Positions 44,355 to 57,070 of a stretch of DNA of 64,000 nucleotides are shown here, in pieces. Location: contig JAZBRS010000023.1 in the NCBI GenBank assembly GCA_037176725.1, positions 29,817,001-29,881,000 on the forward strand, in the 5' to 3' direction. Both the position numbers and the translations under genes were made by a program. Under the pieces are notes generated by a model that saw nothing but the letters and a program-made list of their open reading frames with translations, did no database searches and had not been told where the DNA came from. Source of the stretch: Posidonia oceanica. Taxonomy: Eukaryota > Streptophyta > Magnoliopsida > Alismatales > Posidoniaceae. Position 1 is the stretch's first letter; every line of letters begins with the position of its first letter.

Positions 44355-46552
44355 TCAAATAAATGCAGGTGGCCATTTTCTTTTCTTCTTTCCACCACGA
44401 CCCTTTCCTCGACCACGTCCACGTCCTTGGCTTGGTCCTACATCCATTTCTTGAGTTACACCACCTTCCTCATTGTCGGAGTTGGAGTTATCTTCATCGT
44501 CAAAGAAGATGTGTGTGTTAAATTAGCGGGGAATCTGCGTGATATCACCCTCTCCTTCTAGCTCATCATCTTCATACTCCTCTTCTGCTTATGCCTCCAC
44601 ATCTACCTCAGGTGGAATATATGGGATGCTGCTCGACGCCCCTCCTTGGCTTAAACCTGTTTGTGTGAAGGTATAGTCGTAGTGCTGGGAGACATTCAAA
44701 TCAATAAAGCAGTCTAATATTTTTTGATGCATGCCCGTGGATCTTTGTATCATATCTGAATCATGACTGTAAGTCTGCATTATATCCTCTACATCTTGAC
44801 GAATATCATATATAGTATGAACCTACATTAGAAAAATTATTCATATAAGTAAGAAAATTAAATTTTCCTCTAAATGCAAAAAATATTAACAAAACTAAAT
44901 TTTACTAATCGTCTCTCAACACGACCACTAGGACGGTAGGTAATATCTGGCGGTGTAGGTCTGCTAATCATCTACCAACGTGTAATGTTCCAATATCATA
45001 CCATGTATGTTCTCGTGGTCTCCTCTGAATCATTTGACAGATCCTCCCTCTGAGTCTGTATATGATTTCTTCTATTTTCCCAATCGGTGATATAATGTCT
45101 GTGCTCATGGGACCAATTAACTTCTAGTCTTCCTTGTGCTGTTCGAATTTGGACAGTCGGCATGTTATTAGGTATGTATTGCAAGAGACCAAATTGTCGC
45201 ATAACCCTGTCTGGAACATATTTTGCCATACACTCAAAGGATGTAATCTAGGTTTGAGCAAGCCAGATGTCAAACCCATCTCTACAGATGTGTGGCAAAG
45301 AATCCACGAGCACCTAGTCGTATTGCTGCTATATCACCTGTTATAAACAAAATATCTAGTATCAAATTGAATATCAATAACACAAATACAAATGAATTAA
45401 AGGTAATATACTTTATCAATTTATACCTGATCAGCTTGTTGCATGTCGAACTCATTTCTGTAAAAATGAAGCTGATGTGACTTGACATTCCTCTTCCAAG
45501 TGCGTGGCACAAGCCATCTGCACCCTAAAGGAGCCAAAGGATCTACTAGAGCATATGCCATTAACTTTGTAGGCCTTCTAATATGAACGTCCTCCCATGC
45601 CTATATCTGTTGAAATTATAAATAATTGCATCAATATAATTAACATAATCATTAATCTGTAACTAATTAAACTCTTTATACCTGTAGAAGTGTCAAAAAT
45701 CCAGAAAGTTGATTACAATGAATCTGAGCAACATCATCTAGCGAGACATATAAACGAGCCAAAGCTGCAGTCCCCCTTGTATACTCGCTACAAGTGTGAA
45801 AGTTCTGGATGAAAGACAAATACTTTAAGTGGACTTTGTTTCCAGTCTTGTCAGCAAGAACACTACAGCCTAAGTGATATAAAATCCAAGCACGAGCAGT
45901 AGCTGCAATTTGGAACTCAGTGGCATGCTCAGTCACATAAAAGAATGTCTCTCTCAACCATTTTAACTTCACATAACCTTGATTTCCAAGATCATCAAAA
46001 ATCACACCAAAAGCATCAAAACACTACTGTCTCCGATCTCTGCACAAATGTGTACAAATTGTCCGTCCATCTACTCGAAGTCCAGAAATGACGGCAACAT
46101 CCATCATAGTAACAGTTATCTCGCCGTGGCGTAGGTGGAATGTATGTGTCTCAAGTCGCCATCTCTCCACAAGCGCAGTAAGTAGTAAATGGTCCAACTG
46201 TACACGACCCAAACGACTCACTGTATCAAAACCTATATCTATTAGATGTTGATGAATACCTTCATGTGTCACTGTCCATCCATTTACATCTTGTGCATGC
46301 TCTATACACTTTATTAATCCTGGATTATCCTGCAAAATTAAAACATGATAGTTCAATACTTTATAAAAACAGACTAATCTGAAAAATAAAATGAGATACT
46401 TTCAACCACAATACTTATGTAAGATAATAAGAAAAATGAATTACATTAAAATAACTTACCATATGTGAATCAAACAGTGATGACCTATGACTCTCTTGAA
46501 GTATAAGAACTGAAGAATCAACTGCACCGGAAAGCAAATCCTGTGAGGCCAT
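44355..46552 (-). pseudogene. Plant mobile domain (PMD, MAIN-like) gene inside MULE, decayed
   Basis: Exons inferred: 46552-46460 (MASQDLLSGAVDSSVLILQE...), 46329-45682 (LLLTALVERWRLETHTFHLR, GEITVTMMDVAVISGL, the PMD signature), 45606-45427 (AWEDVHIRRPTKLMAYALVD), 45337-44906 (KYVPDRVMRQFGLLQYIPNN, ISRPTPPDITYRPSGRVERR), then a C-terminal exon ending in RGRGRGKGRGGKKRK, a basic nuclear-type tail, and TGA at 44357-44355. Splice sites are well kept, but there are at least seven in-frame stops (for example about 46022 and in IxAWED, VIxQQYD and MVxYWN, x marking the stop). By family knowledge, PMD proteins occur both as host genes (MAIN, MAIL1) and inside transposons. This copy is almost certainly dead. 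Confidence 0.88.
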
Positions 46553-46704
46553 CTGTATTTCAAAATTTTCAACAAAAAAGCACCATTTAATAAAATAAAC
46601 CTGAGAAATTAAAACAACTTACATATCAATTAACATAATCATTTAAATAAAATATTTACATGAGTTAACATAATCATTTAAATTTACATTATCATTTAAC
46701 TTAT

Positions 46705-49388
46705 CTATCTACTTGGATAGGTTGACCTATTGTGTCCAAATTCCTTACATATACCACATCTCACTCTTCTACCACTGTTTTCATCCATTTCATTTCTGAT
46801 TCTTGTGTACTTTGGTCTACCATATTTACGTATTTCTGTTGGAGGTAATATGTAAGGAGACACTCGCTCTAGCCAATATCTTTTGTCAGGGATTGGATGA
46901 AAAACAGGAGTATAAACTTCTCTATAAGCTGAGTTCTGAAACTGTCTATCCACCAAAGAAGCAGTATGAATGTTTGCATAATTTTGAGAACAAACAGCAA
47001 GAACATGTGAACAAGGTATTCTTCGTAATTGCATATATGCACAACTACATGTTGTTTCCTCTTCATTCAAGTATATCTCATAATTGTTACCATGTGCAGA
47101 TGTTACTTGGTAAACATGACCTTGATACGCTTCAACCTGTAGGTATCTTGCCTTTTCAGTAGATTTTTTAAGCATCTCTTCCACCTTTGGTGCAAAGAAG
47201 TTGTGCATTTGGAGACCATTTTTACGTCTTTTTACAAAAAACTTGTTTAGACACAAAAATGTCATAAGAACCAATGCAGTGACGGGAAGACCGCAAGCAC
47301 CCTTCAAGACATTGTTGAAACTTTTTGACATGTTTGTTGTCATAATGCCATATCTCCTTCCATTATCAAATGCAAGTGCCCAATAACTTGGATGTTCTTG
47401 GTCTACCATCCACCTATAGCCATCAGGATAAGAATTCTTGATTTCCTCAAGTTTTTTGTAGAACTTAGTCATATTAGCTTCCGCTCCTAACTCATAAAAT
47501 TTCTCAAGTAACTTAGGTTCTTTGTGTGCTCTAGCCAAATTTGCCCTCATATGACGTAGACAATGACGATGTACGTGTCCCAACTCTGGAGGAAATTGTT
47601 CTCGCACAACTGCAGCCAAACCCGTGAACCGATCACTGATGATACACAATCCTGTTCGATTTGTTACAAGATTTACAATTCGATCTAGAAACCAAGTCCA
47701 AGCATTTATTCTTTCCTTTTCCATAAATACAAAAGTTAGTGGAAATAGACCATTGTTTGCATCACAACTTGTAGCAATAAGTAGTGATCCCTGATATTTT
47801 CCATATAAATGTGTACCATCTATGGAAATTATAGGCCTACAACTAGGAAATCCAGCAATTGAAGCGCCGAAAGCTCAAAAAACACGGCGAAAACGTTCAA
47901 CACCAAGTGTTTAGTAGTCAGATGCAAAATTCACCACTGTTCCTAGATTAGATGCTTGTAAAATATTCATGAATCGTCTTAAATCAGCAAACGATTCTTC
48001 CTCTCCGCCATATATGATTCTCAATGCTTTCACTATTGCATGCCATGCCTTCTGGTAAGTAATGTCAATCCTTTTTTCAGTCTTCACCATTTCCATAATT
48101 TCTACCGGAGTAACATTTATTCTCATTTTCACTGATGGAAGTATTAGCCTGCAAACAAAGGTTGAATTGCATTTTTATGAGTAGATAATAAGTTTGGATT
48201 GCTATAAGTGTGGTTTGAGGTATAACTCTTGACTTTGAAGAAAGTCTTTCCCTTAGGCACAGATGCATGTAATCTCCATGGACAACCATCCTGTATACAC
48301 TTCACTGTATACTTACTCTTTGAGGATGCAACTATTGTGTACTGCACAAAATGATTCATATGCCATGCTTGCAATGCATGTACTAAGTCTTCTTTAATGG
48401 GAAAAATTTTGTCAGGCCAAAAAGCATGACCTACATTAGCTGGTACACTATCAACATTTTCGTGTACATAACCCTCTTCAGTGTTGAGAAATACAGGATG
48501 AACTGCATCTTCTATAACTGAATTTTCTATCTAATCCTCATTATCAAATATATTAGGAAGCTCTTGCAATGGTTCACGGTATTCATTGTTTATACAATGT
48601 TCATCAACATAATCATCTGCTTTATTGCTCAACGCTAATGACATAAAGTGAACAATATTGGTTCCTTCTTCTCTAAGTTGGTCTTCATCACTTGATAATT
48701 CAGCATTCAGACCAAAATCCCTTGTATCATTTTGCATACCATGTTGTTCTGTGTTGTTTTGCACATAATACGATGGCAAGTTGAAGTTTGGTTGAGGAGG
48801 GGCACGACTTGAGGACCCACCAACTTCATATGTGGACGAATACACATTGTGATGGTATGGAGAGAACGCACTCCATTGATTTGAAACCCTACGAAAATTA
48901 TTAACATATTTAAATTTCAAAGACATATATGATCATCTTTTTATTTACAACAAAAAAGTAAATTTACGATTGTCCATGAAGAAATTGTGATCCTCCAATT
49001 GGTGCCACAATTTCAAATCCCGGAGTACATTGAACGAAACTTGGATCAACATCAGAATCCAACATTCGAGTGAAGGTTGTGGTAAAATGTGCATAGTGTG
49101 ATTGAAATACAGTTCATAATCTATATCTAATTTTTCCACATACACTTCCACAGTAGGCACTTTATCAGTCAAGCTCAACATAACCTCCATCGTATCATCA
49201 TCTGTGATTTCAACATAAGTCGACGAGCCATGCAAAGGCCACTTACATGATCTTTTAATATCATAATAACGTCGATCAAATCCAGTAAGTTCAAACACTT
49301 TATTCTTCAAGTCTATTAGTTTACTTGTACGACGTAAACCGACTACTTTAGAAGTACCATCCTCATATTCCAGAGTTTTTCCATCCAT
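46705..49388 (-). pseudogene. mudrA-like MULE transposase, decayed
   Basis: The N-terminal exon from 49388 (DGKTLEYEDGTSKVVGL...EVMLSLTDKVPTVEVYVEKL) is a PB1-like MULE leader, followed by an intron of about 80 bp (about 48966-48890). Then come an acidic linker, the MuDR DNA-binding region (YTVKCIQDGCPWRLHASVPK), the DDE core (IDGTHLYGKYQGSLL at 47800, CIISDRF, HCLRHM), a SWIM zinc finger CSCAYMQLRRIPCSHVLAVC and a C-terminal knuckle CGICKEFGH. Defects: a frameshift between 48374 and 48132, and stops near 47911 and 47876. The 339-codon C-terminal frame (47724-46705) is still open. Confidence 0.93.
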
Positions 49389-51419
49389 AACAATATTTCC
49401 ATCCTAGTGAACTAATTGGTACCATACTATTTGCCATATTGTCACTACAAAGTAAAGAAAGATATGTTATCACTATTATGATTAAAAAAATACAAGCACC
49501 AGTAAAAAAAAATGATTGCAAAATGTCAATCATTGAGTTCATTTACTAAAATTGGCTTTACACATTTAGTTACAAGGAATGCAAGTGTACCATTATTGAT
49601 TTTCTTCTTATTGTTCCTTTGAAAAGTGAATGTTTTCTTGTTAAAAAATTTCAAAGATAAAGAGATAACATAGGCATTTGCTTTAGGCATCCCATGTATA
49701 TACATTTGGATATACATGAGATATGATTTAGTTACATTCTAGTTCATATAACCTTATTATATGATTTGGGTCCTATTTGTCTTGTAATATAGACATATAT
49801 TTTGTATTCTGATAGTAATACAAGTATATAATTATTGTCAATCCTTCAAGGACCTAGTAAGATGAGATAAGATGAGAAACTGGAAATTTCTAAAAGAGAA
49901 GCACCATGCCTATAACATGATGAGATGAGAAACTACACCTTTTTTTAATATGGTTGAAGTTGATTAGTGAGATTTAGTTTGTTAGTTTAAAAACAAAACT
50001 AATCTATATATCTAAAGTATTCCTAAAACTAGACAGCTAAGAGCTGTCTACTTTTAGGATTAGTGAGTACTTAGGGGCCGATGTCTACATTCATTTTATT
50101 ACTGGTCATAGGATACCTAAAGATTTGGATAGTTATATGGTTTGTGGGCAAAGGAAAGGGTGATGAAATCCTCATCTCATCTTGTTTAATAGGTGATGCC
50201 CCATAGTATATGACTTTTATTGTATTTTTTGAATGATATGCAATGCTATTGATGAATGCACGCATAAATTAAAACATAGCAAATATTTATGATGCATGAT
50301 CAAGATTGATTGCAAGTATTTAATAGAATACAACAACGTAAAAGAAATATGTGTGTAAATCAATCTAAAATGGCGAATGATGCATGATTAGCATTTTAGG
50401 GTACTTTAATTTTGATTATTACTTTCATTGTCGCATTTGTGATGGTTGTATAAGTTCTGTGTAGTTTTTAGGAATTAATGCCAACTTCAACGAGTGAGCG
50501 ACCATACTCGTGATGATAGGCATTTTAATTAGTTTAAGTATGATTTTAATATCTAAATCCTAGTCCTAAATTCTAAATCCTAACCCCTAATAAGCCCCAC
50601 CTCCACCTACAAGAAGACACATCCACACAAAAAAAGGAAAATGTACACCGATGTGAGAGGTGATGAAATCCCCCCACAGTACTCAAAGCACACACATACC
50701 CGGTATGCAAAGGACGCATACCTGGCATCCAATATGCGATTTATTATAGTACGCGTGTGTGCATAGTGTGTTTTGATGTATTATGCAATTATTTTTTAAT
50801 TATCCTACTCTTTGATCTATTACAAAGTAAAATAATAATAAGCAAGTACACATATTCATAAGCAAAAAAACAAAAGAAAAGAAATGTAAACATTAAAAAT
50901 AAGTAGACAACTAACCGAAGGAACGTAAAAGACTAGTTCAATTTTTTCTAGTAGTGATAGTGGTTAAACTACAAAAAAAAGACTAATTATAGTCGTCCTA
51001 ACAAATAAATGACAAGAAAACTCAGCTTCCTAAATTGAAAGTTCTGTTTACGCCTGAGACATAGCAAGACATGGATGTTTACAAGGAAACAGATGGTTTG
51101 TATTAAGCGTCTTAGAAGATCAAAATATGTACCATTTAGTAACGGTAGACAAAATAACCAATACACATACACCCAAAGGTTTAAAGATAGCTCATGCTCA
51201 CAAAAGAATCAAACGAACCAACTAATATGCAGTGTACGAAATCAGAAGTGAGCTGCATGGATCTGAACATAAAGGTCAAAGAACAGGTAGAAAATTACCA
51301 GAGAACAGAACGGAAGCCAGGGAGTGGGGGCCGGAGTGGGGCCGGAGTGGGGTGGGAGGGTTAGGGGTGGATCAAAACTTGTGTTCGAGCTGGTGGTGGA
51401 GTCGGCCGCAATTTTTATA
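49389..51419. other. MULE interior, non-coding
   Basis: AT-rich, without family-like frames. It presumably holds the transposase promoter and subterminal sequence. Confidence 0.5.
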
Positions 51420-51691
51420 CCTGTTAGAATTCGACAGTTTAAGTGCCGAGTTCTATTTAAACTGCCTGAATTTATTTTAAACTGAATTCGGTACTTTAAC
51501 TGCCGAATTCAATTTAAACAGAACTCAGCATTATAGCTGTCGATTTCAATCAAGAAAAAAAACTACTAACAGGCCAGTGGACACGTGGGGCCCACCTGAA
51601 CCTGTCAGAGGCTTATTTTTGAAATAAGTTTGGGTGGAGGCCTACTTTTAAAAATATTTTTTAAAAAATATATTATTTTAAAAAATTAACC
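51420..51691. repeat. Right terminal inverted repeat of MULE
   Basis: Reverse complement begins ggttaattttttaaaata and includes aattcggcagttaaagtacc. Clearly alignable to the left copy with scattered substitutions. Confidence 0.85.
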
Positions 51692-52300
51692 TCGCTAGGG
51701 GTGTAAACAGATCGGGTTGGGTCAGATTAAAGGTCTACCTTAACCTTAACCCATCATTTCTTAATGGGTAACGGGTCGGGTGAATATCCGTCTTAAAAAA
51801 TTGTAGCCGCTACCCTACCCACTACGCATTAGAATAACGGGTGATGGGTAAGGTTAACGGGTGAATTTTTTTATCGTTAAATCTTGTACTTAGGTTAACA
51901 TTAGTAGCCCAGTTTGATCTTTTTTATCTATTTTTACTTCAACTATTCCTTATGGATTCAAAGTCAACCTTTCTTAAAGAACTAAAGAAGAAATAAAGCA
52001 TAACTGAATAGTATATTACAAACATTGTTACTAAGAACAGATATTAGAACAGTATATTACAATAACTTTGGTAAATTCACGATCTATGTACTACTGTAAT
52101 ACGGTAAGCAACCATACATGGATACATATTTATTGAATGGAATTTCAAACACTCAATTCTGTGGTATTCAGGTTGCTTTCAGGTTGCTGTTCAGATCAGA
52201 TGCTGGAATTTCAAACGCTCAATTTCAGGTTGCTTTCAAGTTGCTTTCTGTAGCTACTAGTTACCTACTGAATAAAAATATCCAAATATTAGAATAGTAA

Positions 52301-52404
52301 ATACTGCTAATGTGAATTTAATGTATTAAACTGATGTGAGATACCTGCTGGCATTCAATTAACTTATATGTAGTCATGTATTAAATACTAAGATGTACAA
52401 ACTT
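52301..52404. repeat. 104-bp direct duplication, copy 1
   Basis: Matches 52926-53029 nearly base for base (atactgctaatgtgaattta and tatgtagtcatgtattaaat). Confidence 0.85.
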
Positions 52405-52925
52405 GATTTAATCTTCTCTCTATTAATGTACAGGGAAGAAACAGACCTGCTATCTTCTTTAATATCCTAATGTCAATAGTTTTCTTTACTTCATTCTATA
52501 TGAAAACCACAACTATGGTAATCTGCTGCCATGCTGAGTGAACTATAGTGGTTGCATCTTCCAACCAATGTCATGATATCTAAGAGAAAAAGATCCTGCA
52601 AAGCACAACAAGGTAAAAAGGTTAAAAATCTCTTGATCATGGCAAAATTCCTTTTTGTTGGACATAAATGTTGACTTCATATTTACCTAGCTGTAATGTC
52701 CGACATGAAGATTCAAAGGGCAGAGACATCTGCAAAGAACGAAAAAATACCAGATAAATGCTTCAGTAAAGAATTTTATGTACATATGTAACTAAAACAT
52801 GAGGTGAATGCACGAAAATAAACTGGTTATAACTATAATAAAAGTTACAAAAAGAGAATTCATCATTTCACGTCCATTGAAGAATATGCTCCTAAAAAAA
52901 GTGAAGAGAACACCAGTTCAGAAGA

Positions 52926-53029
52926 ATACTGCTGATGTGAATTTTATATATTAAACTGATGTGAGTTACCTGCTGGCATTCAACTAACTTATATGTAGTC
53001 ATGTATTAAATACTAATATGTACAAGCTT
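52926..53029. repeat. 104-bp direct duplication, copy 2
   Basis: Second copy, same orientation, 625 bp downstream. Confidence 0.85.
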
Positions 53030-53471
53030 CACTTGATAACATGAACTCCAAAGAAGGTGTCTAATATCTGAATACTAAGTTGTGTGGAGATTTTAAAGAA
53101 GCAACACATGAGTAGCTGCTAGTTACCTGCTGAATAAAACAGAATTCACTTTTTTATTTCTTAAATTGGTTGCAAATATTATTTGAAATATGTGTGGACT
53201 TCTGATTTGGAAGAGGAAGCAGATGAAAACGATGCAAAGTGGTAATTATCTATTCAAAATATCAATAATGCATTTTTTTCTTATCAGCTAGTCCACTTTC
53301 CTTCAATTCATCCAATAGATACTTCTATTGTGTTAATAAGGCTAACTTTCCTCTATTAGTTTTGAGAAGTATGAATGGTTAATAAAAAGATCTACCCTGC
53401 GTTTTATAGTATTGTTTATACCTTCTGTAATATTTATAGACGATAACAATTCTTGTTCACTTTGTTGCTAG

Positions 53472-53632
53472 GCAACACGATGACTGTAACGACGATGATG
53501 AATTACTACGATGACAGCACCAAATTGAAAGATGAGCTCCCTTTGTTTGATTTTGCTATAATAGCCTCAACAACAAATAATTTTTCAATAGAAAACAAAT
53601 TTGGGCAAGGTGGATTTGGTTCTGTGTACAAG
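53472..53632 (+). pseudogene. Captured receptor-kinase exon (S-locus/G-lectin RLK type)
   Basis: Bounded by an acceptor ttgttgctag and a donor gtatct. It reads ...[20 protein letters not shown] then [17 protein letters not shown], the kinase glycine loop ([10 protein letters not shown]) and preceding juxtamembrane block. In G-type lectin receptor kinases an exon commonly ends near VYK. No other kinase exon is nearby, so this is a gene fragment carried by the hAT-like element. The frame itself is open. Confidence 0.82.
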
Positions 53633-54140
53633 GTATCTACATGCTTTAGTATAATAATCCAGTAGATTGTTCTAGCAAGTACTCAAGTCATCTATCCACA
53701 CATAGCTTCCAAGATGATGCAACCCTTATTGTGTAAGAACTAGGATTCTAAGGAAATCATATATGTTGCTCAATGTGCTCGTACTCTTTAATCTTGTCAA
53801 GGAAGGCCATACATTCTCCTCCAACTTGCAACCACAAAAGCAGATCACCTAACCAAGCAACCAAACGAACCAACACCACCTCCAGATCGACCTCTAAACC
53901 TCCAGACTCCACATGTATTTCATGTAAACTTTCGAGAGAAAAAAAAACTCAATCAAACACAAGGATAATCCACCCAGATCCAAGCGGGGGCGTCCAATAA
54001 AAACGACAAATCCAAAGGGAAACAGGAGAAAAAGAGACAACCATGCTGAACCGAAACGTACCAGACAAGGCTCTATGGATCCACACGACCGCAGTGAAGA
54101 AAAGAATCGAGAGCTAGGGTTTCTTCTTATACTGCTGCTG

Positions 54141-54259
54141 CAACGAGAGGGCAACTGGGCGAGAGGGCGAGAGGGCGACTGCCGACTGGGCGAGAGGGCG
54201 ACACTGCGAGAACCGAAAGGGTGACTGGGCGAGAGGGCGACACTGCGAGAGCCGAGAGG
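54141..54259. repeat. GC-rich minisatellite (ggcgagagggcgac)
   Basis: The words gactgggcgagagggcga and cactgcgaga recur three and two times. It lies just inside the right end of the hAT-like element. Confidence 0.8.
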
Positions 54260-54852
54260 TGTGTCGTCGGAAATGGGGAGGGGAAATAGAAAATAGGGTT
54301 AGGCCGTTAAGGTTAGATGAAGGATTGAAGGCCTGAAGGATATACTTATATAGTTATATATGATATTATATATTTATATTGTTAAGGAATTAGGGTTTAT
54401 GTAAAGTTACTAATGTACCCCGGGTTAATGGGTTACCCGTAGCATGCTACCCGAATCCTGACCCATTAAATTGATGGGTTAGCGGGTGACGGGTTAACAG
54501 GTCAACAGATATACAAAATCTCTACCCTAACCTACTCCTAACAGGTCGGGTTGGTCGGGTGAACGGGTTATACCCGACCCACTTACAATCCTAACCCTCG
54601 CTCTTGTGAATTTGGTGTTTTTTTTGTTTTCTCAAGGGTTTGTGCACAAATTGTAGATGTAACTGAGATACTATAATCAAATAAAATAAATATTATAATA
54701 CACCATTATTTGATAATAATGTTTACTAAAATCATTATACATTCTTATATAAATAAAATAATATATTATAATATATAAATGTTTGATAATAAAGTTAATT
54801 AAACCATTATATATTATAAAATAAATAATTAAAATTTTTAACATACACCAGA

Positions 54853-55457
54853 CTAGGAAGCATGGACATAGGACACGGTATTTTTTCAAAATGTAAGATA
54901 CGGACAAAACAGGGACAAGGTAAATAAATAAGTATATAAAAATTATATATATATTTTTATTTATTTATATGTGTGTGTGTGTGTGTAGATATTGTTATTT
55001 TTTGTCTATTCAAATAGATATATTTAGTTGATGAAACAAGAAAACAACATTTTAACATTCATAATAAATTTAAAAACAATCATAGAGAACGATATAATCA
55101 ACTTAAGTCCTAAGTATATAATTGTATTCTATATCTATCATTTAAAAAAAAACTAAACACATCGTTCATCAAACAATATCATAGATCATGGAAAAAGGAA
55201 TTATAAGTCATATATTATTGGGTAAACATATTTTTCAATGTCCATTTAAGAGAACCATCTACAAGAAGTGCCTAGGATTCCTTGATGTGTCTTAGACGTG
55301 TTCAAGATTAACAACAACTATGGACACACCCTTGCCATGTTTAAAACATGTCTCGACGTATCCTAACTGTGTCGGTGTCCTACAAGTGTCGAACACAGGT
55401 TCTTATGAGTGTCGAACACAGGTATAGAGGTCTTATAGAAGTGTACATGCTTCCTAG
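54853..55457. mobile_element. hAT-type MITE, 0.6 kb
   Basis: Inverted ends ctaggaagcatggaca and (reverse complement) ctaggaagcatgtaca. Flanking 8-mers acaccaga and acattaga match at 6 of 8. Subterminal cggacaaaacagggacaa and gtgtcgaacacaggt words; interior AT-rich with a (gt)8 run at 54971. Confidence 0.8.
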
Positions 55458-55994
55458 ACATTAGATAATAAAGTTTACTAAGATTCTAGGATGCTATCAA
55501 ATAAATAAAATAATATATTATATATAATTATTTAATATATATATATATATTTTGTAAATAATAGTAGGAATATCTATTAAATATACTTGGCTATGAATAC
55601 CACTGCTAAGTAACAAAAAATACAGAGTATCCAAAGTTTAACAAAAACTGGGGACGAAAGCACCCAACCCATATAACCACTGGTGCAATAAAATTACACA
55701 CACCAGCAAAAGTCAAGAAAAGAAGCAAATCATGTCCACATCCAAAGAGTATATAGCCAAATAAGATTACAGTCCTCAATAAATTCAGAAGTAAACAATT
55801 AAAAAACACTAATTGCCCGAATCAGCAATTGACGCATCAGGGACCACGAGATCTAATTCAGCTTCCCGAGAGACAGCCAAAGCATCCCCAGCAACATGTT
55901 CCTCAGCATTCAACAAATGCCCCCTGGGAAATATCCCAATCTTGATGCAATTGTTGGATTGCCTGAGAGACCGATGAGGTCGCCAAAGTATGCC

Positions 55995-56660
55995 CTGCTA
56001 AAACATTTTCTGCTTACATAGTAGCAAAGTGAAAGATTTGAAAAAAATTTGAGGCTAGGTTGCTTGTCCTTCTTATGAAAATCATAGCATTTCTATTAAG
56101 CCAAACAGACCACAGAATAGATAACACCAAAATGCACCAGCATTTACGAGTAATATTGAATTTTGAGAATTGAAATAAAGAAAAAACATCTGCAATGTGA
56201 GTATCCAAAATGCAAGCCGTGTCAGACAAGAAGAATTCTCAAATGCTGATAGCAAAAGGACAATGTAAAAAAATATGAGTATTTGTTTCTACATGCAGTC
56301 TACAAATCTCACAAATCTGAGAGCCATTCCACCCTCTCCTGCCTAATCTTTCTCTAAATAAGGTTTTATCATGGGTTACCAACCAAGCAAAAACTTTGAC
56401 CTTTAGAGGGACAACGGCCTTCCATATATCCCCCAGGTACTTGGAGCGGAGACCCCCATCATTAAGAAACCTATAACAACTTTTTACAGAAAATTTCCTG
56501 ATAGAAGTTAGGACCCATTCAACTATATCACTCCCCAACTGAAGCCAAACAGAGTCCATTGTCTCAATAAAGTCATGCAACTCATACGAAGAATGGAAAA
56601 AATTTTAATGGTCCAAGTTAACAGAGAATATATCTAGTTGTCTTTCTGCATAGTTCTACA
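55995..56660 (-). pseudogene. LINE ORF2 C-terminal part with zf-RVT
   Basis: Reads SVWLQLGSDIVEWVLTSIRK, then FSVKSCYRFL, IWKAVVPLKVKVFAWLVTHD and the zinc-binding block CEICRLHVETNTHIFLHCPF. After a stop near 56238 it continues (56229-56014) ILWSVWLNRNAMIF, the usual end of plant LINE ORF2. Confidence 0.9.
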
Positions 56661-56759
56661 GCATAGTCTCAACTGAGCTTTTCTTTTTTCTAGCTATTTT
56701 GACACCCTATTTTTTCGATTTTTGTGTTAGTAGTTCTCTCTGGTGGCAGGAAACCCTAG

Positions 56760-57070
56760 AAAACACACTCTCTAAACCTAGGCAGAAACCCCAAACCCTA
56801 GAAACCCTAGGTTACACCCACAAGCCCAAGCCCAAGCCCAAGTCCAACTTTTTCTTCTTCTTCTTCTTCTTCTCCTTCTTCTTCTTTCCTTTTTTCCTCC
56901 TTTTCTTCTTTCTTATCTACCTTCCACAGCCCGGCCCACTCACTTCCTCCTCCTTCCTTTTTTTCTTTTTTCTGTTTTTTTTCTCTCTGCCCACGACACA
57001 GCCCAGCCACTTCCTCCTCCTCCCTTTTCTTTTTTTCCTTCTCCTCTTTCCCTCCTTACCCACCTCCTGC
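56760..57070. repeat. Low-complexity pyrimidine tracts with TTC microsatellite
   Basis: Telomere-like aaaccctag words (56791-56813), cccaag repeats (56825-56842), then (ttc)n from 56850 and long C/T-rich runs. They generate a 250-codon open frame that is not a gene. Confidence 0.85.

Larger units (their letters stand above)
43412..51691 (-). mobile_element. Mutator-like element carrying transposase and plant-mobile-domain genes
   Basis: Long terminal inverted repeats (about 43418-43690 and 51420-51691) share ttaattttttaaaataat at the tips and caggttcaggtgg with cacgtgtc further in. Between them are two minus-strand pseudogenes: mudrA-like (46705-49388) and PMD (44355-46552). The exact tips and 9-bp duplication are uncertain by about 10 bp, because a later hAT-like insertion overlaps the right edge; gtaccctcg and ttaacctcg (7 of 9) are the best candidate pair. 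Confidence 0.9.
51696..54593. mobile_element. hAT-like non-autonomous element with captured kinase exon
   Basis: Ends taggggtgtaaacagatcgg and, reverse-complemented, taggattgtaagtgggtcgg. Subterminal regions are crowded with acgggt/acccgt words on both sides. The flanking 8-mers aacctcgc (51688-51695) and accctcgc (54594-54601) match at 7 of 8. No transposase. It inserted at the right edge of the MULE. Confidence 0.75.

Noticed and set aside
43409..51700. A clean 9-bp target duplication for the MULE
   Set aside because: Neither tcgtcaggg/tcgctaggg nor gtaccctcg/ttaacctcg matches fully and the right edge is overlapped by another insertion, so I give only approximate tips.
56791..56820. Telomere-like aaaccctag repeats
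   Set aside because: Only about three irregular copies in a C-rich LTR region; too few for an interstitial telomere array.
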